This document shows, in pieces, positions 9,527-18,167 of a DNA stretch of 64,000 nucleotides; the first letter of the stretch is position 1; the number at the start of each line of letters is the position of its first letter. Made by a program: the position numbers and the translations under genes. Source of the DNA: Undibacterium piscinae (GTDB taxonomy: Bacteria; Pseudomonadota; Gammaproteobacteria; Burkholderiales; Burkholderiaceae_D); contig CP051152.1 of assembly GCA_003970805.2 (NCBI GenBank), forward strand, positions 62,001-126,000, read 5' to 3'. The notes below the pieces were generated by a model. That model did no database searches, had not been told where the DNA came from, and saw nothing but the letters and a program-made list of their open reading frames with translations.

Positions 9527-11092
9527 TTAACAAGGCAGCGGTAGCAGTTCATCAATCCGGCTGTTTGGATGCGTCGGTAATTTTTCGAGTGTGCCTTTAA
9601 GCCATGCCAAAGGTTCTATGCCATTGGCTTTCGCGGTGGCGAGCAGGCTTTGAATGGCGGCAGCTTGTCGGCCTGCTCGTTCAGAACCGGCGAAGAGCCA
9701 GTTCTTTTTGCCAATGGCAATAGGGCGAATGGCGTTTTCAATCGGATTATTGTCGATTGGCAGATGACCGCTATTGGCGTAGCGTTCAATCGCGCTCCAG
9801 CGTTTGAGGCTGTAGTCGATGGCTTTGGCGAGACTGCTGCCATCGGCGCTCTGTTGGCGTGTGTGAATCAGCCAGGCATGCATCGCTTTGAGTTCTGGCA
9901 GCGCCTGTGTAGCACGTCGTTGTTGTCGTTGTTCGATACTGTCGCCTTTACCCTCGGCCTCAATGTGATACAGCTTTGCAATGCGTGTAAGTGCCTCATT
10001 GGCAATCGGATGCCCATTGGCGGCGTGCAGGTCGAAGAATTTGCGACGGGCGTGCGCCAGGCAGGCCAGTTCGGTGATGCCCAGCGCGAACAGGGCTTTG
10101 TAGCCGGCATAATCATCCACCATAAGATGGCCTTGCCAATGCCGCAGAAACGCGCGCGCATGACTGCCACTGCGTCCGGTTTGGAAATCGAACACGATGA
10201 TGGCAGGCTGGTCTTCTAAGGCATTGCTGCGATATGCCCATAGATAGGCACGCTTGGTCTTACCATTGCCGGGGTCGAGCAGCGGCACCGGGGTTTCGTC
10301 GGCATGCAGCACTCGTCCTTGCTTGAGTATTTCTGCCAACCGGTCACTGAGCGGTTGCAGGGCGACGCCAATACGTCCTACCCACTCGGCCAGTGTGGAG
10401 CGGGCAATGCCAACACCGTGTCGACTGCTGATTTGCTCAATCCGATACAGTGGTAAGTGATCGAGATATTTTTGAATTACCACCCATGCCAATAATCCTG
10501 GTGCCGCCAGACTACGATCGATCACTGCCGGGGGAATGGCTGCTGCGGTGACTGTCTCACAAGCGCGACAGGCGTATTGAGGGCGAATATGCCGATGCAC
10601 AAAGAAGCGTGCTGGTTCGACGTCGAGTTGTTCACTGATGTCTTCACCGATCTTGATCAGGTCTTTGCCGCATTGAGCGCAGGTGCAGCTTTCTGGCTCA
10701 TGACGATGTTCAATGCGCGGCAGTTCCGCTGGCAGTGGCCTACGTCCGGTAGGGCTTGGCTTACGTGGTGTTGTCGCTGAAGATAATTGGGCAAGCTCGG
10801 CCTGCATCGCAGCCAGGTCGCTTTGTTCGCACTCTAAAAACAGGTCGCGTTGTTGTACCGTAAACGCTTCGGCTTTTGCGCTGAATTTGAGACGTTTGTG
10901 ATACGCCAGTTCTAAAGTCAAGGCTTGAATTTTGCATTCTTTGACGTGAAGATCGTGCTCCTTGCGACGTAATTGATCCTGCAAAGCAGCCTTCTCCGCC
11001 TGTGCCAGTCCGGCCCCATTCAACTGCGCCATCACCCATTGAGTCAGTGCGGGGTCAGCGTTGAATTGGGCGAGTTTGGTGGCGATATCCAT
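9527..11092 (-). CDS. tnpC: IS66 transposase TnpC
   Basis: 521-aa DDE transposase of IS66. An N-terminal leucine-zipper-like helical region is followed by a zinc-finger segment (CTCAQCGKDLIKIGEDISEQL), the catalytic core (RVLHADETPVPLLDPG, LMVDDYAGYKALF, ACLAHARRKFFDLH) and the C-terminal NNPIENAIRPIAIGKKNWLF. Full length. It is the last gene of the tnpA-tnpB-tnpC operon of the element. Confidence 0.95.
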   Translation of the reverse strand: MDIATKLAQFNADPALTQWVMAQLNGAGLAQAEKAALQDQLRRKEHDLHVKECKIQALTLELAYHKRLKFSAKAEAFTVQQRDLFLECEQSDLAAMQAELAQLSSATTPRKPSPTGRRPLPAELPRIEHRHEPESCTCAQCGKDLIKIGEDISEQLDVEPARFFVHRHIRPQYACRACETVTAAAIPPAVIDRSLAAPGLLAWVVIQKYLDHLPLYRIEQISSRHGVGIARSTLAEWVGRIGVALQPLSDRLAEILKQGRVLHADETPVPLLDPGNGKTKRAYLWAYRSNALEDQPAIIVFDFQTGRSGSHARAFLRHWQGHLMVDDYAGYKALFALGITELACLAHARRKFFDLHAANGHPIANEALTRIAKLYHIEAEGKGDSIEQRQQRRATQALPELKAMHAWLIHTRQQSADGSSLAKAIDYSLKRWSAIERYANSGHLPIDNNPIENAIRPIAIGKKNWLFAGSERAGRQAAAIQSLLATAKANGIEPLAWLKGTLEKLPTHPNSRIDELLPLPC

Positions 11093-11145
11093 GCACGAAA
11101 GTATACCTCGCCCGACCGAAAGTTAACAGGGGGAGGCATCCCTTT

Positions 11146-11493
11146 TTATACGCGCCAATTCGATTGTGGCGGCGCGTTAAGTCGGGGCCAGTCAACGCCC
11201 GTGGTGAGCCATTGCCATTCTTCGTTCGACAAGACACACGCCGCATCATGGCTCTGCGGCCAGACGAAGCGACCTTTGTGCAAGCGTCGCATACATAACC
11301 AAACACCGGTGCCATCCCAGATCAATAGCTTGATGCGGGTGCTATTCTTGTTACGAAATGCATAGGCACTGCCATCGCAAGGTGGCTTACCCAAACTTTC
11401 TTGTACATGCAGGGAAAGTCCGTCAACACCGCTGCGCATATCGATCGGTTCGACAGCGAGATACACCTGTGCCGGAGTCAGTGGCAGGCTCAT
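11146..11493 (-). CDS. tnpB: IS66 accessory protein TnpB (Orf2)
   Basis: 115 aa. The sequence YLAVEPIDMRSGVDGLSLHV and ending KGRFVWPQ are characteristic of the IS66 Orf2 (TnpB) family, needed for transposition although its biochemical role is unclear. Its start overlaps the end of tnpA by 4 bp, the usual coupling in IS66. Confidence 0.93.
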   Translation of the reverse strand: MSLPLTPAQVYLAVEPIDMRSGVDGLSLHVQESLGKPPCDGSAYAFRNKNSTRIKLLIWDGTGVWLCMRRLHKGRFVWPQSHDAACVLSNEEWQWLTTGVDWPRLNAPPQSNWRV

Positions 11494-11891
11494 GGTAGTT
11501 GCCGCAGCAATTGCGCCAACACGGGTAAGTCAACATGGTTAGAAATAGTCACCTGCCAACCGGCCGGGCTGCACAAGACAATCTCGGGAAGTGATGCCCT
11601 GATCGACACCGGCACCAACTTGCAAGGCTTCATGGCTGGCCGCGGCGATGTCGATGCGATTGTCGTGAGGGAGGTGTGCTTAGCTTGAGAAACTACTGGC
11701 GATTTTACAGCGGGTGTGGCAAGTGTGACACTCTGATCAATAACGATGGAAGCGAGGCGTTTGCGCCAGGTATAAAACGTTGAATAGCCGATGGCTTCAC
11801 GTCGACAATACGCGCTCAGTGATAAGCCGCTCTCAGCCCAGTGCTGCTGATGCTTAGTCCAAAACGCCACTTTGAGAGGATTGAAATTCAT
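11490..11891 (-). CDS. tnpA: IS66 accessory protein TnpA (Orf1)
   Basis: 133 aa with an N-terminal helix-turn-helix (FWTKHQQHWAESGLSLSAYC, then IGYSTFYTWRKRLA), typical of IS66 Orf1. It is the first gene of the element's operon, starting about 78 bp inside the right end. Confidence 0.93.
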   Translation of the reverse strand: MNFNPLKVAFWTKHQQHWAESGLSLSAYCRREAIGYSTFYTWRKRLASIVIDQSVTLATPAVKSPVVSQAKHTSLTTIASTSPRPAMKPCKLVPVSIRASLPEIVLCSPAGWQVTISNHVDLPVLAQLLRQLP

Positions 11892-11948
11892 GCTAACTCC
11901 AGATCATTGAAAGAGTCGAGTGTCACTTATATCGTTATCGATTTCCAG

Positions 11949-12170
11949 ATGGTTGCGTTGGACGCTTACAATCAAAAAACATCACCCGCAAGACTCTTAC
12001 GGCTCCCCAGCGTACTCGACAGAGTCCCATTCTCGAAAACGGAAATTTACCGGCGTGTACGCGCTGGCGAATTCCCTAAGCCTATCACTATCGGCATTCG
12101 CGCCGTGGCATGGCTAGAGTCAGACATCGACCAATACATTCAAAAGCTGACGACAGGTGCAGCCCAATGA
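11949..12170 (+). CDS. alpA: AlpA-family regulator with start codon supplied by the IS66 end
   Basis: The body LRLPSVLDRVPFSKTEIYRRV...FPKPITIGIRAVAWLESDIDQYI is an AlpA (MerR-like HTH) DNA-binding protein. In satellites and prophages it activates excision or operon transcription. IS66 separated it from its own ATG (9469). Reading back into the IS end, the terminal repeat is in frame and offers a new start: MVALDAYNQKTSPARL (73 aa) in place of MTNQKTSPARL. No good ribosome-binding site precedes it, so expression is uncertain. Its stop overlaps the next start (ATGA). Confidence 0.8.
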   Translation: MVALDAYNQKTSPARLLRLPSVLDRVPFSKTEIYRRVRAGEFPKPITIGIRAVAWLESDIDQYIQKLTTGAAQ

Positions 12171-12448
12171 ATGCCATCAAAGAAAATGCAAACAAGATGA
12201 TTGCCCTGACTGATCGGCAAGCGGGCTGCTCAGTGTCTGCACTTACGGCACCTTCAGCGGCAATTAGCAATCAAGATTTACTCCAACACGCATCACACCT
12301 GCATCAGCAATTGGCCGTGAGCCAAGTCCCTGATTCTGGAATCGCATTTCCGCACCAAGGGAAAACATTCTTCTTTAAGGTGCGAGATCGCAAGCTGGCG
12401 GTGATTGATGAACAGGGTTATTTGGTGATCGAAGGGGGCGCGCAATGA
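12167..12448 (+). CDS. Small unknown satellite protein
   Basis: 93 aa from the ATG overlapping the alpA stop. Not recognised. The C-terminal half GKTFFFKVRDRKLAVIDEQGYLVIEGG looks like a small beta-rich fold. Overlapping starts and stops (ATGA on both sides) place it in the alpA operon. Such short genes between alpA and the primase are usual in P4-like elements. Confidence 0.65.
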   Translation: MNAIKENANKMIALTDRQAGCSVSALTAPSAAISNQDLLQHASHLHQQLAVSQVPDSGIAFPHQGKTFFFKVRDRKLAVIDEQGYLVIEGGAQ

Positions 12449-12771
12449 ACCGTACACACTACCAAGAGCCAAACATCAAGCAATACATCGAAGCACAGAC
12501 AGGCTACTTTCTATTGAAAGCGTACTTAGAAGAAGACGGAAAAATGCACGTGCATAAACGCTGCATTATCGCGTGGGGGCTCGAAGAATCACAAGGATGT
12601 ACCAGCACTATTCCTGTGACCTTGGAAGGCATGGTGCTTGATAATCTGCCCGTTTTATTACCATGCGGGTTTATTGAAGTTCCTCATGATTGCGACTGGG
12701 ATAATCTTGATGAATGGCTGGCGTTTGAAAAACGGAAGGCCATGGAAACACAAGGGAGAAACGCAAAATGA
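12445..12771 (+). CDS. Small unknown satellite protein
   Basis: 108 aa, overlapping the previous gene by 4 bp (ATGA) and the next start by 4 bp. Not recognised. It is acidic, with YFLLKAYLEEDGKMHVHKRCIIAWGLE and a tryptophan-rich C-terminal part. Tight coupling supports a real gene in the satellite early operon. Confidence 0.65.
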   Translation: MNRTHYQEPNIKQYIEAQTGYFLLKAYLEEDGKMHVHKRCIIAWGLEESQGCTSTIPVTLEGMVLDNLPVLLPCGFIEVPHDCDWDNLDEWLAFEKRKAMETQGRNAK

Positions 12772-13058
12772 CAGCGTCACTTGCAATTCGACCGGACAAG
12801 GTTTACTCTTCGTTTGTCACTGAAAAAGAAGTGATCGAGTATGAGAGCTCGAAATGTACAAGGCGAACAAGCCGCCCTGCGGCTATTATTTTGTTCGTGT
12901 ATACCCTTGTTGCGCCTTCAATGGACGGCAGTGGTAGGGACGCCGCAAGGCGTGCCGGTTGCCTTGTACGCCGGTCTCTCAACCCTGCCATTTGCCGTCC
13001 CCCCTATTTGAGAGTAGGGAACGGTTTAACCGTACAAGGAGCATCACATCATGGCTAG
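12768..13058 (+). CDS. Doubtful ORF overlapping the C4-like RNA
   Basis: 96 aa frame starting at an ATGA overlap. The first ~30 residues (MTASLAIRPDKVYSSFVTEK) could be translated as part of the operon. The remainder is basic and lies across a strongly base-paired RNA region (12923-13000). Similar 'Ash-like' frames are often predicted over this RNA in prophages. It may be a leader peptide or not coding at all. Confidence 0.3.
   Translation: MTASLAIRPDKVYSSFVTEKEVIEYESSKCTRRTSRPAAIILFVYTLVAPSMDGSGRDAARRAGCLVRRSLNPAICRPPYLRVGNGLTVQGASHHG
12923..13000 (+). ncRNA. C4/CI-type antisense RNA (satellite immunity RNA)
   Basis: GGACGGCA (12923-12930) pairs with TGCCGTCC (12993-13000). GGTAGGG (12933-12939) pairs with CCCTGCC (12983-12989). 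An inner hairpin ACGCC-GCAA-GGCGT lies at 12940-12953. This outer-stem-plus-inner-hairpin form, with a GTGGTAGGG motif, resembles the phage P1/P7 C4 and P4 CI antisense RNAs, which prematurely terminate transcription of downstream replication genes. Its place before the primase operon fits. Recognition is from memory of the motif, not from a covariance search. Confidence 0.6.
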
Positions 13059-13290
13059 CACTACCCACGCCCCAAACACGCCCCCAGCAATAAATCTTAC
13101 TATCCTTTGGCAACCCTACGTCAGCGTATGCGTTGGATATAACGAAGAAGGCGGCTTCACTATCGGCGTTTCACGCAATGGCGAACCGATGGAATCAAAA
13201 GAAGATGCCTTCAAATTTGCCAACCAAATGATGGAGCAAATTCCCGAAGCCGTTTTTGCCAGCGTGCGCCGTGTGGAGGTGCTGAAATGA
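13051..13290 (+). CDS. Small unknown satellite protein
   Basis: 79 aa, preceded by AAGGAG, a good ribosome-binding site. Not recognised. ILWQPYVSVCVGYNEEGGFTIGVSRNG suggests a small beta fold. It comes directly after the C4-like RNA, where the regulated gene (icd- or kil-like) sits in P1/P4 systems, but there is no sequence likeness to Icd that I can see. Its stop overlaps the next start. Confidence 0.6.
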   Translation: MASTTHAPNTPPAINLTILWQPYVSVCVGYNEEGGFTIGVSRNGEPMESKEDAFKFANQMMEQIPEAVFASVRRVEVLK

Positions 13291-13640
13291 TCGCCACCTT
13301 GCCTAACTTATCCGGTGCGCACCTGCCACCTGTTGCGCTCTCTATCGATGCCCGTTATCAGTTCGCGGTCAATTGCGGCGCGCAATCGGCTATGGTCTTT
13401 TTTGAGGAGGATCAGGCCATTACTCTGCATGTGCATTTGCCTGCTTCTTTGGCCTATTTTATGCGCCAGTCTCGCTTAGGTGCTGAGGCTTTGGGGATTG
13501 ATTTCTCAGAGACCGCCAAAGAATGCAGTAATGCCTTTGTCGCCGGTTATCTGGGACGCATACAGCAAGAACTTCGACTGATGCGACCAAGCCAGCAGCA
13601 AGCAACTAGCTATTCGTTCAATCGTAACGCCGTACATTAA
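13287..13640 (+). CDS. Small unknown satellite protein
   Basis: 117 aa, coupled to the previous gene by a 4-bp overlap and 11 bp before the primase-helicase gene. Not recognised. No motif stands out; the second half is helical (SRLGAEALGIDFSETAKECS, GYLGRIQQELRLM). The context makes it part of the replication operon. Confidence 0.6.
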   Translation: MIATLPNLSGAHLPPVALSIDARYQFAVNCGAQSAMVFFEEDQAITLHVHLPASLAYFMRQSRLGAEALGIDFSETAKECSNAFVAGYLGRIQQELRLMRPSQQQATSYSFNRNAVH

Positions 13641-13651
13641 AAGGGGCGCAC

Positions 13652-16603
13652 ATGACACAGTTTCATAACGACCGCCCCAGCATAGAGGCGATACAAGCTG
13701 CACTTACTTTCATACCTCCGAATGATCGCGCCTTATGGCTCAAGGTTGGTATGGCCTTAAAAGCAGAATTGGGCGACACAGGTTTTGATCAGTTTGATAG
13801 CTGGAGCCAGAACGCAGAAAATTACGACATGGCCGCCAGTAAATCGGTCTGGAAGGGCTTTAAAGCCGGTGGCAAGATCGGCATAGGGACACTGTTCTTT
13901 GAAGCCAAGCAAAGGGGTTTTAATCCCAAAGACCACGCACCTGCCGCAGCATTAAGCGCCGAAGAAACGGCACGAATCAAACAAGAACGTGAGCAACGCC
14001 TTGCCGCTGATCAGGCCGAGATAGAACAGAATCAGGCGGCAGCGGCCAGTATCGCGGCGACCACATGGGGTACTGCGAAAGACAGCGGCGAATCTGCTTA
14101 TCTGGAAAAGAAGCGTGTCGCCGCCCATGGTCTACGTTTTGCAGCCCACAAAGCGGGCGCGGTGCTGTTAGTGCCGGTGTGGGATGAGCACGGCAAGCTG
14201 TGGAATATTCAGCGCATCTTTGCCAGCGGCGATAAACGGTTTTATACCGGCGGGCGGGTGTCTGGCTGCTTTCACTGTATCGGGGAAATTACCGCCTCAG
14301 AGTGGTTATTGATTGCCGAAGGTTACGCCACCGGCGCGACTCTTTTTGAAGCCACTGGCCATGCCGTTGTAATTGCTTTTAGTGAGACCAATGTGAAGCA
14401 TGTAGCGGCCATCATGCGGGCGCGTTATCCAGAAAAGCGCATTCTGATTTGTGCCGATGATGACAGCCAGACCGAACAAAAGACCGGAAAAAATCCTGGC
14501 ATAGTAGCGGCCACCGAAGCGGCCAAAGCCATTCAAGCCTTATGGTGCAAGCCCTTGAATTTGCCAAAAGAGGGCAACGATTTTAATGATCTGGCACACG
14601 CCATGGGCAACGAGGAAGTGACAAGGCAAATTGCTGTAACCATGCAAACAGTGCCCAGCCAGACAAGCGCCAAAGCCTCGCCAGTAAACCAAAACAGCGC
14701 ACAAGCGATAAATGAAGAACCGTTGAAGGCGAACAAGGTCAACGCAGAAAAAACGCCTGAAAAGCCGACTGAAAAGCCACCGGCTAAACCACGCCAAACG
14801 AGCAACCGCAAAAGCGCCGGTGACGGCCAGTCTTCCAAACCGTTTTTTACTTCCAATGACGGCGGCGTATTCTTCCATGCCTTCCATGAGGGGGAGCCGT
14901 TGCCCGCCATGAAGATTTGCTCGCCCCTTCATGTGGTGGCAAAAACCCGTGATGCGGCAAATGGGGAATGGGGCTACCTTCTGGAATTCACCGACCCTGA
15001 CGGCCACCAAAAACGCTGGTCTATGCCCGCCAAAATGCTGGCCGGTGACGGCACACAATACCGCTCTGATTTGCTGTCTATGGGTTTGATGATCGAGGCT
15101 GGCCTAAAGGCTAAAAATTATCTGACGACCTACATTCAAACCGCCGATGTTCCGGATCGGGTGCGATGCGTTGACCGTACCGGCTGGCATGATGATGTGT
15201 ACGTGCTGCCAGATCGCACCATAGGAACGGGAGAGGAACAAGTCTTGTTTCAGACCATGGGCGGGGCAAATTCCGCATTTAAGCAGCGCGGCACTTTGGA
15301 AGAGTGGCAAACCCATGTGGCGGCACATTGTCGCGGCAATTCACGCATGCAGTTTTTTATCTCTACCGCCTTTGCTTCGACGCTACTACATCATGCAGGT
15401 GTACCCAGCGGCGGCTTTCATATCTGGGGCGATAGCTCAACCGGAAAAAGTACCGCCGTGATCGTGGCCGGTTCGGTGTTTGGCGGGGCAGATTACAAGA
15501 AGAGCTGGCGGGCAACCGATAACGCCTTGGAACCAACGGCACAGCAATATTCGGATGCCTTGCTGATCTTGGATGAACTGGCGCAAGCTGACCCGAAGAC
15601 GGTGGGCAATGTGGTGTACATGCTGGGCAATGAAGCCGGTAAAGGTCGGGCAACCCAAAACGCCACGGCCAAGAGAATTGCCACTTGGCGCTTATTGTTT
15701 ATCAGTGATGGTGAGATCAGTTTATCTGGCCACATGGCCGAAGTGGGTAAGGCGACTAAAGGCGGCCATGATGTACGCATGGCACATATCAGCGCCGATG
15801 CAGGCAAAGGTTTGGGCGTCTATGAGACCGTGCACGACTTCGAAGGTGGCGCGGCCTTGTCCGACCATTTAACCAAAGCCGCGCACCAGTATTACGGCAC
15901 GGCGGGCTTGGCCTTCATTGAATGGGCAGTGTCGCAATCTAGCGCCTTACGTTCATTGATGGCGAAAGAACTCAACAATAAACTGCAAGAGATTTGCCCG
16001 AAAGACGCACACGGCCAAGTGTCCCGTGTGGCGACCCGCTTTGCTTTAGTGGGGCTGGCCGGTGAAATGGCAACCATCGCAGGAATTACCGGCTGGGCGG
16101 AAGGCGAAGCGACCGAGGCGGCGGCAACTTGTTTTAATGATTGGCTGGCTAGCCGTGGCGGCGCGGGCAATATCGAACATGACCGCATGCTGTCATTATT
16201 GCCCGATTTTATTCGAGTAAATGGCGATGCCCGTTTTGGCTGGAAGCACAGGGAATTGGATGATCACGCACCGAAGATCATCAACCAAGCGGGCTTTAGG
16301 CGCATGGTAAGTAAGAGTGGGACAGCGATAGACAGTAACACCGCCCACGGCAAGGAGTATGGCGACAAGGTGCATCCGGACGAAGCCAGCGGCGCAACGA
16401 TTGAATACTTCATTGACCCGAAGGTTTTCTCTACCGAGATTTGTCGTGGTTATGACGCTAGGGCTGTGACTGCAAAGCTGGTAGCGGCGGGCGTGTTTGA
16501 AGTCGGCAAAGATGGCAAAAGCAGCGTACAGGCACGCTATGCTGGAGCCAATAACCGTTACTACAAAGTATCCAGTGAAAAGCTGAGTGAGTTACATATT
16601 TGA
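13652..16603 (+). CDS. Satellite primase-helicase (PriCT_2, Toprim, DUF927)
   Basis: 983-aa replication protein of P4-like elements. Residues about 1-85 look like PriCT_2 (WLKVGMALKAELGDTGFDQF). A Toprim domain follows near residue 215 (WLLIAEGYATGATLFEATGH, and acidic ICADDD). A proline/lysine-rich linker around 340-390 leads to a DUF927 helicase-like ATPase with Walker A FHIWGDSSTGKST and Walker B ALLILDELAQADP. Such fused proteins prime and unwind at an element-encoded origin. The iterons at 6840-6890 and 19359-19469 are the likely targets. All key motifs are intact, so autonomous replication is possible although the integrase is dead. Confidence 0.88.
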   Translation: MTQFHNDRPSIEAIQAALTFIPPNDRALWLKVGMALKAELGDTGFDQFDSWSQNAENYDMAASKSVWKGFKAGGKIGIGTLFFEAKQRGFNPKDHAPAAALSAEETARIKQEREQRLAADQAEIEQNQAAAASIAATTWGTAKDSGESAYLEKKRVAAHGLRFAAHKAGAVLLVPVWDEHGKLWNIQRIFASGDKRFYTGGRVSGCFHCIGEITASEWLLIAEGYATGATLFEATGHAVVIAFSETNVKHVAAIMRARYPEKRILICADDDSQTEQKTGKNPGIVAATEAAKAIQALWCKPLNLPKEGNDFNDLAHAMGNEEVTRQIAVTMQTVPSQTSAKASPVNQNSAQAINEEPLKANKVNAEKTPEKPTEKPPAKPRQTSNRKSAGDGQSSKPFFTSNDGGVFFHAFHEGEPLPAMKICSPLHVVAKTRDAANGEWGYLLEFTDPDGHQKRWSMPAKMLAGDGTQYRSDLLSMGLMIEAGLKAKNYLTTYIQTADVPDRVRCVDRTGWHDDVYVLPDRTIGTGEEQVLFQTMGGANSAFKQRGTLEEWQTHVAAHCRGNSRMQFFISTAFASTLLHHAGVPSGGFHIWGDSSTGKSTAVIVAGSVFGGADYKKSWRATDNALEPTAQQYSDALLILDELAQADPKTVGNVVYMLGNEAGKGRATQNATAKRIATWRLLFISDGEISLSGHMAEVGKATKGGHDVRMAHISADAGKGLGVYETVHDFEGGAALSDHLTKAAHQYYGTAGLAFIEWAVSQSSALRSLMAKELNNKLQEICPKDAHGQVSRVATRFALVGLAGEMATIAGITGWAEGEATEAAATCFNDWLASRGGAGNIEHDRMLSLLPDFIRVNGDARFGWKHRELDDHAPKIINQAGFRRMVSKSGTAIDSNTAHGKEYGDKVHPDEASGATIEYFIDPKVFSTEICRGYDARAVTAKLVAAGVFEVGKDGKSSVQARYAGANNRYYKVSSEKLSELHI

Positions 16604-16779
16604 TTTAAATTTCAATAATAGAACAATGAGGCGAGTAGTTTTGTTAAAGCATTTCAGTTGTTGTTACGTTTGAAATATAGATCAAAATTCTTCGTTTAAA
16701 TACAAGAGCCTATTATTTGATTGATTTTGATTAACTTACATGCAATCCTTGCTAGATTTTTACTAATATCGATAGACAA

Positions 16780-17298
16780 ATGCATCCAATTGGCGAAATG
16801 GGTATGGAAATTGTGGCTCGGCATTTGCAGGAGCAAGCCGAGTCTAAGGCTCCCTCCCATGAGGGGGATCTTTTTGGGCGTTCCGCGTTTAACCGATATT
16901 ATTACGCTGCGTATCTGGAAGTTCGATTTGGCTTAAGTGGGTGGAGGCCTGAGTGGAAAGGGGATATGGCACATGCGAAGATTCCAGAAATACTAAGAGG
17001 ACAAGTTTTAAGAACGTTAAAAACTGGACTTCGGGCAGCGGAGAGAAATAGTGATAATGAAGTTGCTTCATTATGCAGTGGCGGTATTACTGCAGCTAGA
17101 GAACTTGCACAATTAATGGATAACGGTCGAAGTGCGCGGGTGACGGCAGATTACAACCCTGAGATTAAAGTGGAATTCAGACCTGATACAAATTTTAGAC
17201 TCAATACTGTAGGAGTCCATGAAGCAAGGTCTTGGCCAGTTAAAGCCAGAACGTGGGTAAATATAATTTCGCAAGCGTGGAGGCAAGTTGATGAGTAA
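16780..17298 (+). CDS. Unknown HEPN-like protein, first gene of the retron locus
   Basis: 172 aa. The segment GRSAFNRYYYAAYLEVR resembles the central helix of HEPN/MNT-type proteins (SRxAYYAAY). The Rx4-6H RNase motif of active HEPN toxins is not evident. The rest is basic and unrecognised, ending with WPVKARTWVNIISQAW. It overlaps the next gene by 8 bp and so is co-transcribed with it and with the retron RNA and reverse transcriptase. A candidate effector or accessory protein; function unknown. The upstream gap 16604-16779 is AT-rich and probably holds the promoter. Confidence 0.65.
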   Translation: MHPIGEMGMEIVARHLQEQAESKAPSHEGDLFGRSAFNRYYYAAYLEVRFGLSGWRPEWKGDMAHAKIPEILRGQVLRTLKTGLRAAERNSDNEVASLCSGGITAARELAQLMDNGRSARVTADYNPEIKVEFRPDTNFRLNTVGVHEARSWPVKARTWVNIISQAWRQVDE

Positions 17299-18025
17299 TA
17301 ACGTTGAAATACAGTCTCGCTTACATGATCTCGAAATACCATGTACTGGCGCGATTGTGCGAGGTGACCTAGGAGAAAAACACTTTTTTGTACATGTGCC
17401 AATATTGAGAAGTGCTGAGAACAAACAAATACCACCTAATAAAAAATTAAATTTCGCAAAAGAACTTTTTGCGAAAGAAGGTATTTCCATTGATTTTCTG
17501 TTGCATGATGATTTTGGGCTTGATGTCGAAGGTGGCTTGCGAGCAACGATTTTGCATACTTTTGGTGATTCTGTGCGAAATATTTTTTTGTCAATTTCTG
17601 AGGGGGTTGCATCTGTTTGGATTGACCCCAAAGTGGCGCTAGAGCCTGAAAAATTGGCAGAAATCAAGAATAGAGCAGAGCAGTTTCTTTTTACTTTTGA
17701 TATTGAGAATGTTGGTGTTGCAGTGACTACGGGTGAGAAACTACCGAGCATATTAGTTTGTCTTCGGACTATTCGGACACTGGCACCAATTATGAATCAC
17801 GCTTTACTTACCGAGCTTGTGAATGGAGGCTTTTCGATTCCATCACTTGATTGGTTGAACCGCCGTCTTGATGTAATGCGAAAAGACGGGAAAATTATTC
17901 GAAAAGAAGACGGCACTTATGTTTTATCCTTGATAAGCTTAGAGAAACTAGGGTCTGAACGCGGAAGGGGCAGTCCCGATATCAAACGCATACTTGCGCT
18001 TGGGAGGGGGGCGATGATACGATAG
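17291..18025 (+). CDS. Unknown protein with C-terminal winged-helix-like region, second gene of the retron locus
   Basis: 244 aa from the ATG at 17291. The N-terminal half (QSRLHDLEIPCTGAIVRGDL, then LFAKEGISIDFLLHDDFGLD) is unrecognised. The middle is beta-rich (SVWIDPKVALEPEKL, GVAVTTGEKLPSILVC). Residues about 180-225 (ALLTELVNGGFSIPSLDWLN, then RLDVMRKDGKIIRKEDGTYV) have the helix-turn-helix and wing layout. The stop codon lies inside the start of the retron RNA, so RNA and gene overlap. DNA-binding HTH proteins occur in several retron types, but I cannot assign this one. Confidence 0.65.
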   Translation: MSNNVEIQSRLHDLEIPCTGAIVRGDLGEKHFFVHVPILRSAENKQIPPNKKLNFAKELFAKEGISIDFLLHDDFGLDVEGGLRATILHTFGDSVRNIFLSISEGVASVWIDPKVALEPEKLAEIKNRAEQFLFTFDIENVGVAVTTGEKLPSILVCLRTIRTLAPIMNHALLTELVNGGFSIPSLDWLNRRLDVMRKDGKIIRKEDGTYVLSLISLEKLGSERGRGSPDIKRILALGRGAMIR

Positions 18026-18166
18026 CAACGTGGGGGTCTCGGCGAGAGTGTGTATCATGCTCAATTTGCCAAGATTATGCTTTAGAAGGGTGCCGTAAAA
18101 AGATTCGGTGCTCCTTCGAAGCCCCGAATATTTTTACGGCTCCTATATGAAAGTTAGACTTTGCTA
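18014..18166 (+). ncRNA. Retron msr-msd-like non-coding RNA
   Basis: The gap before the reverse transcriptase folds as a retron RNA should. 5' end: ATGATAC (18014-18020) pairs with GTATCAT (18052-18058), enclosing a TCTC-GGC-GAGA hairpin (msr-like). 3' part: GCCGTAAAAA (18092-18101) pairs with TTTTTACGGC (18131-18140) and ATTCGG pairs with CCGAAT, an msd-like stem with a short apical loop. TAGCAA (18023-18028) and TTGCTA (18161-18166) could be the a1/a2 pair; the G of TAGC is a possible branching guanosine. It ends 1 bp before the reverse transcriptase start. Confidence 0.68.
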
Positions 18167-18167
18167 A

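Larger units (their letters stand above)
9483..11969. mobile_element. Complete IS66-family insertion sequence
   Basis: 2487-bp element. Ends are inverted: GTAAGCGTCCAAC at 9483 and its complement GTTGGACGCTTAC ending at 11969. It is flanked by a perfect 8-bp duplication AATCAAAA (9475-9482 and 11970-11977), the size typical of IS66. It carries tnpA, tnpB and tnpC on the minus strand, all open. The intact frames, ends and duplication indicate a recent insertion. It sits in the start of the satellite alpA gene. Confidence 0.97.
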
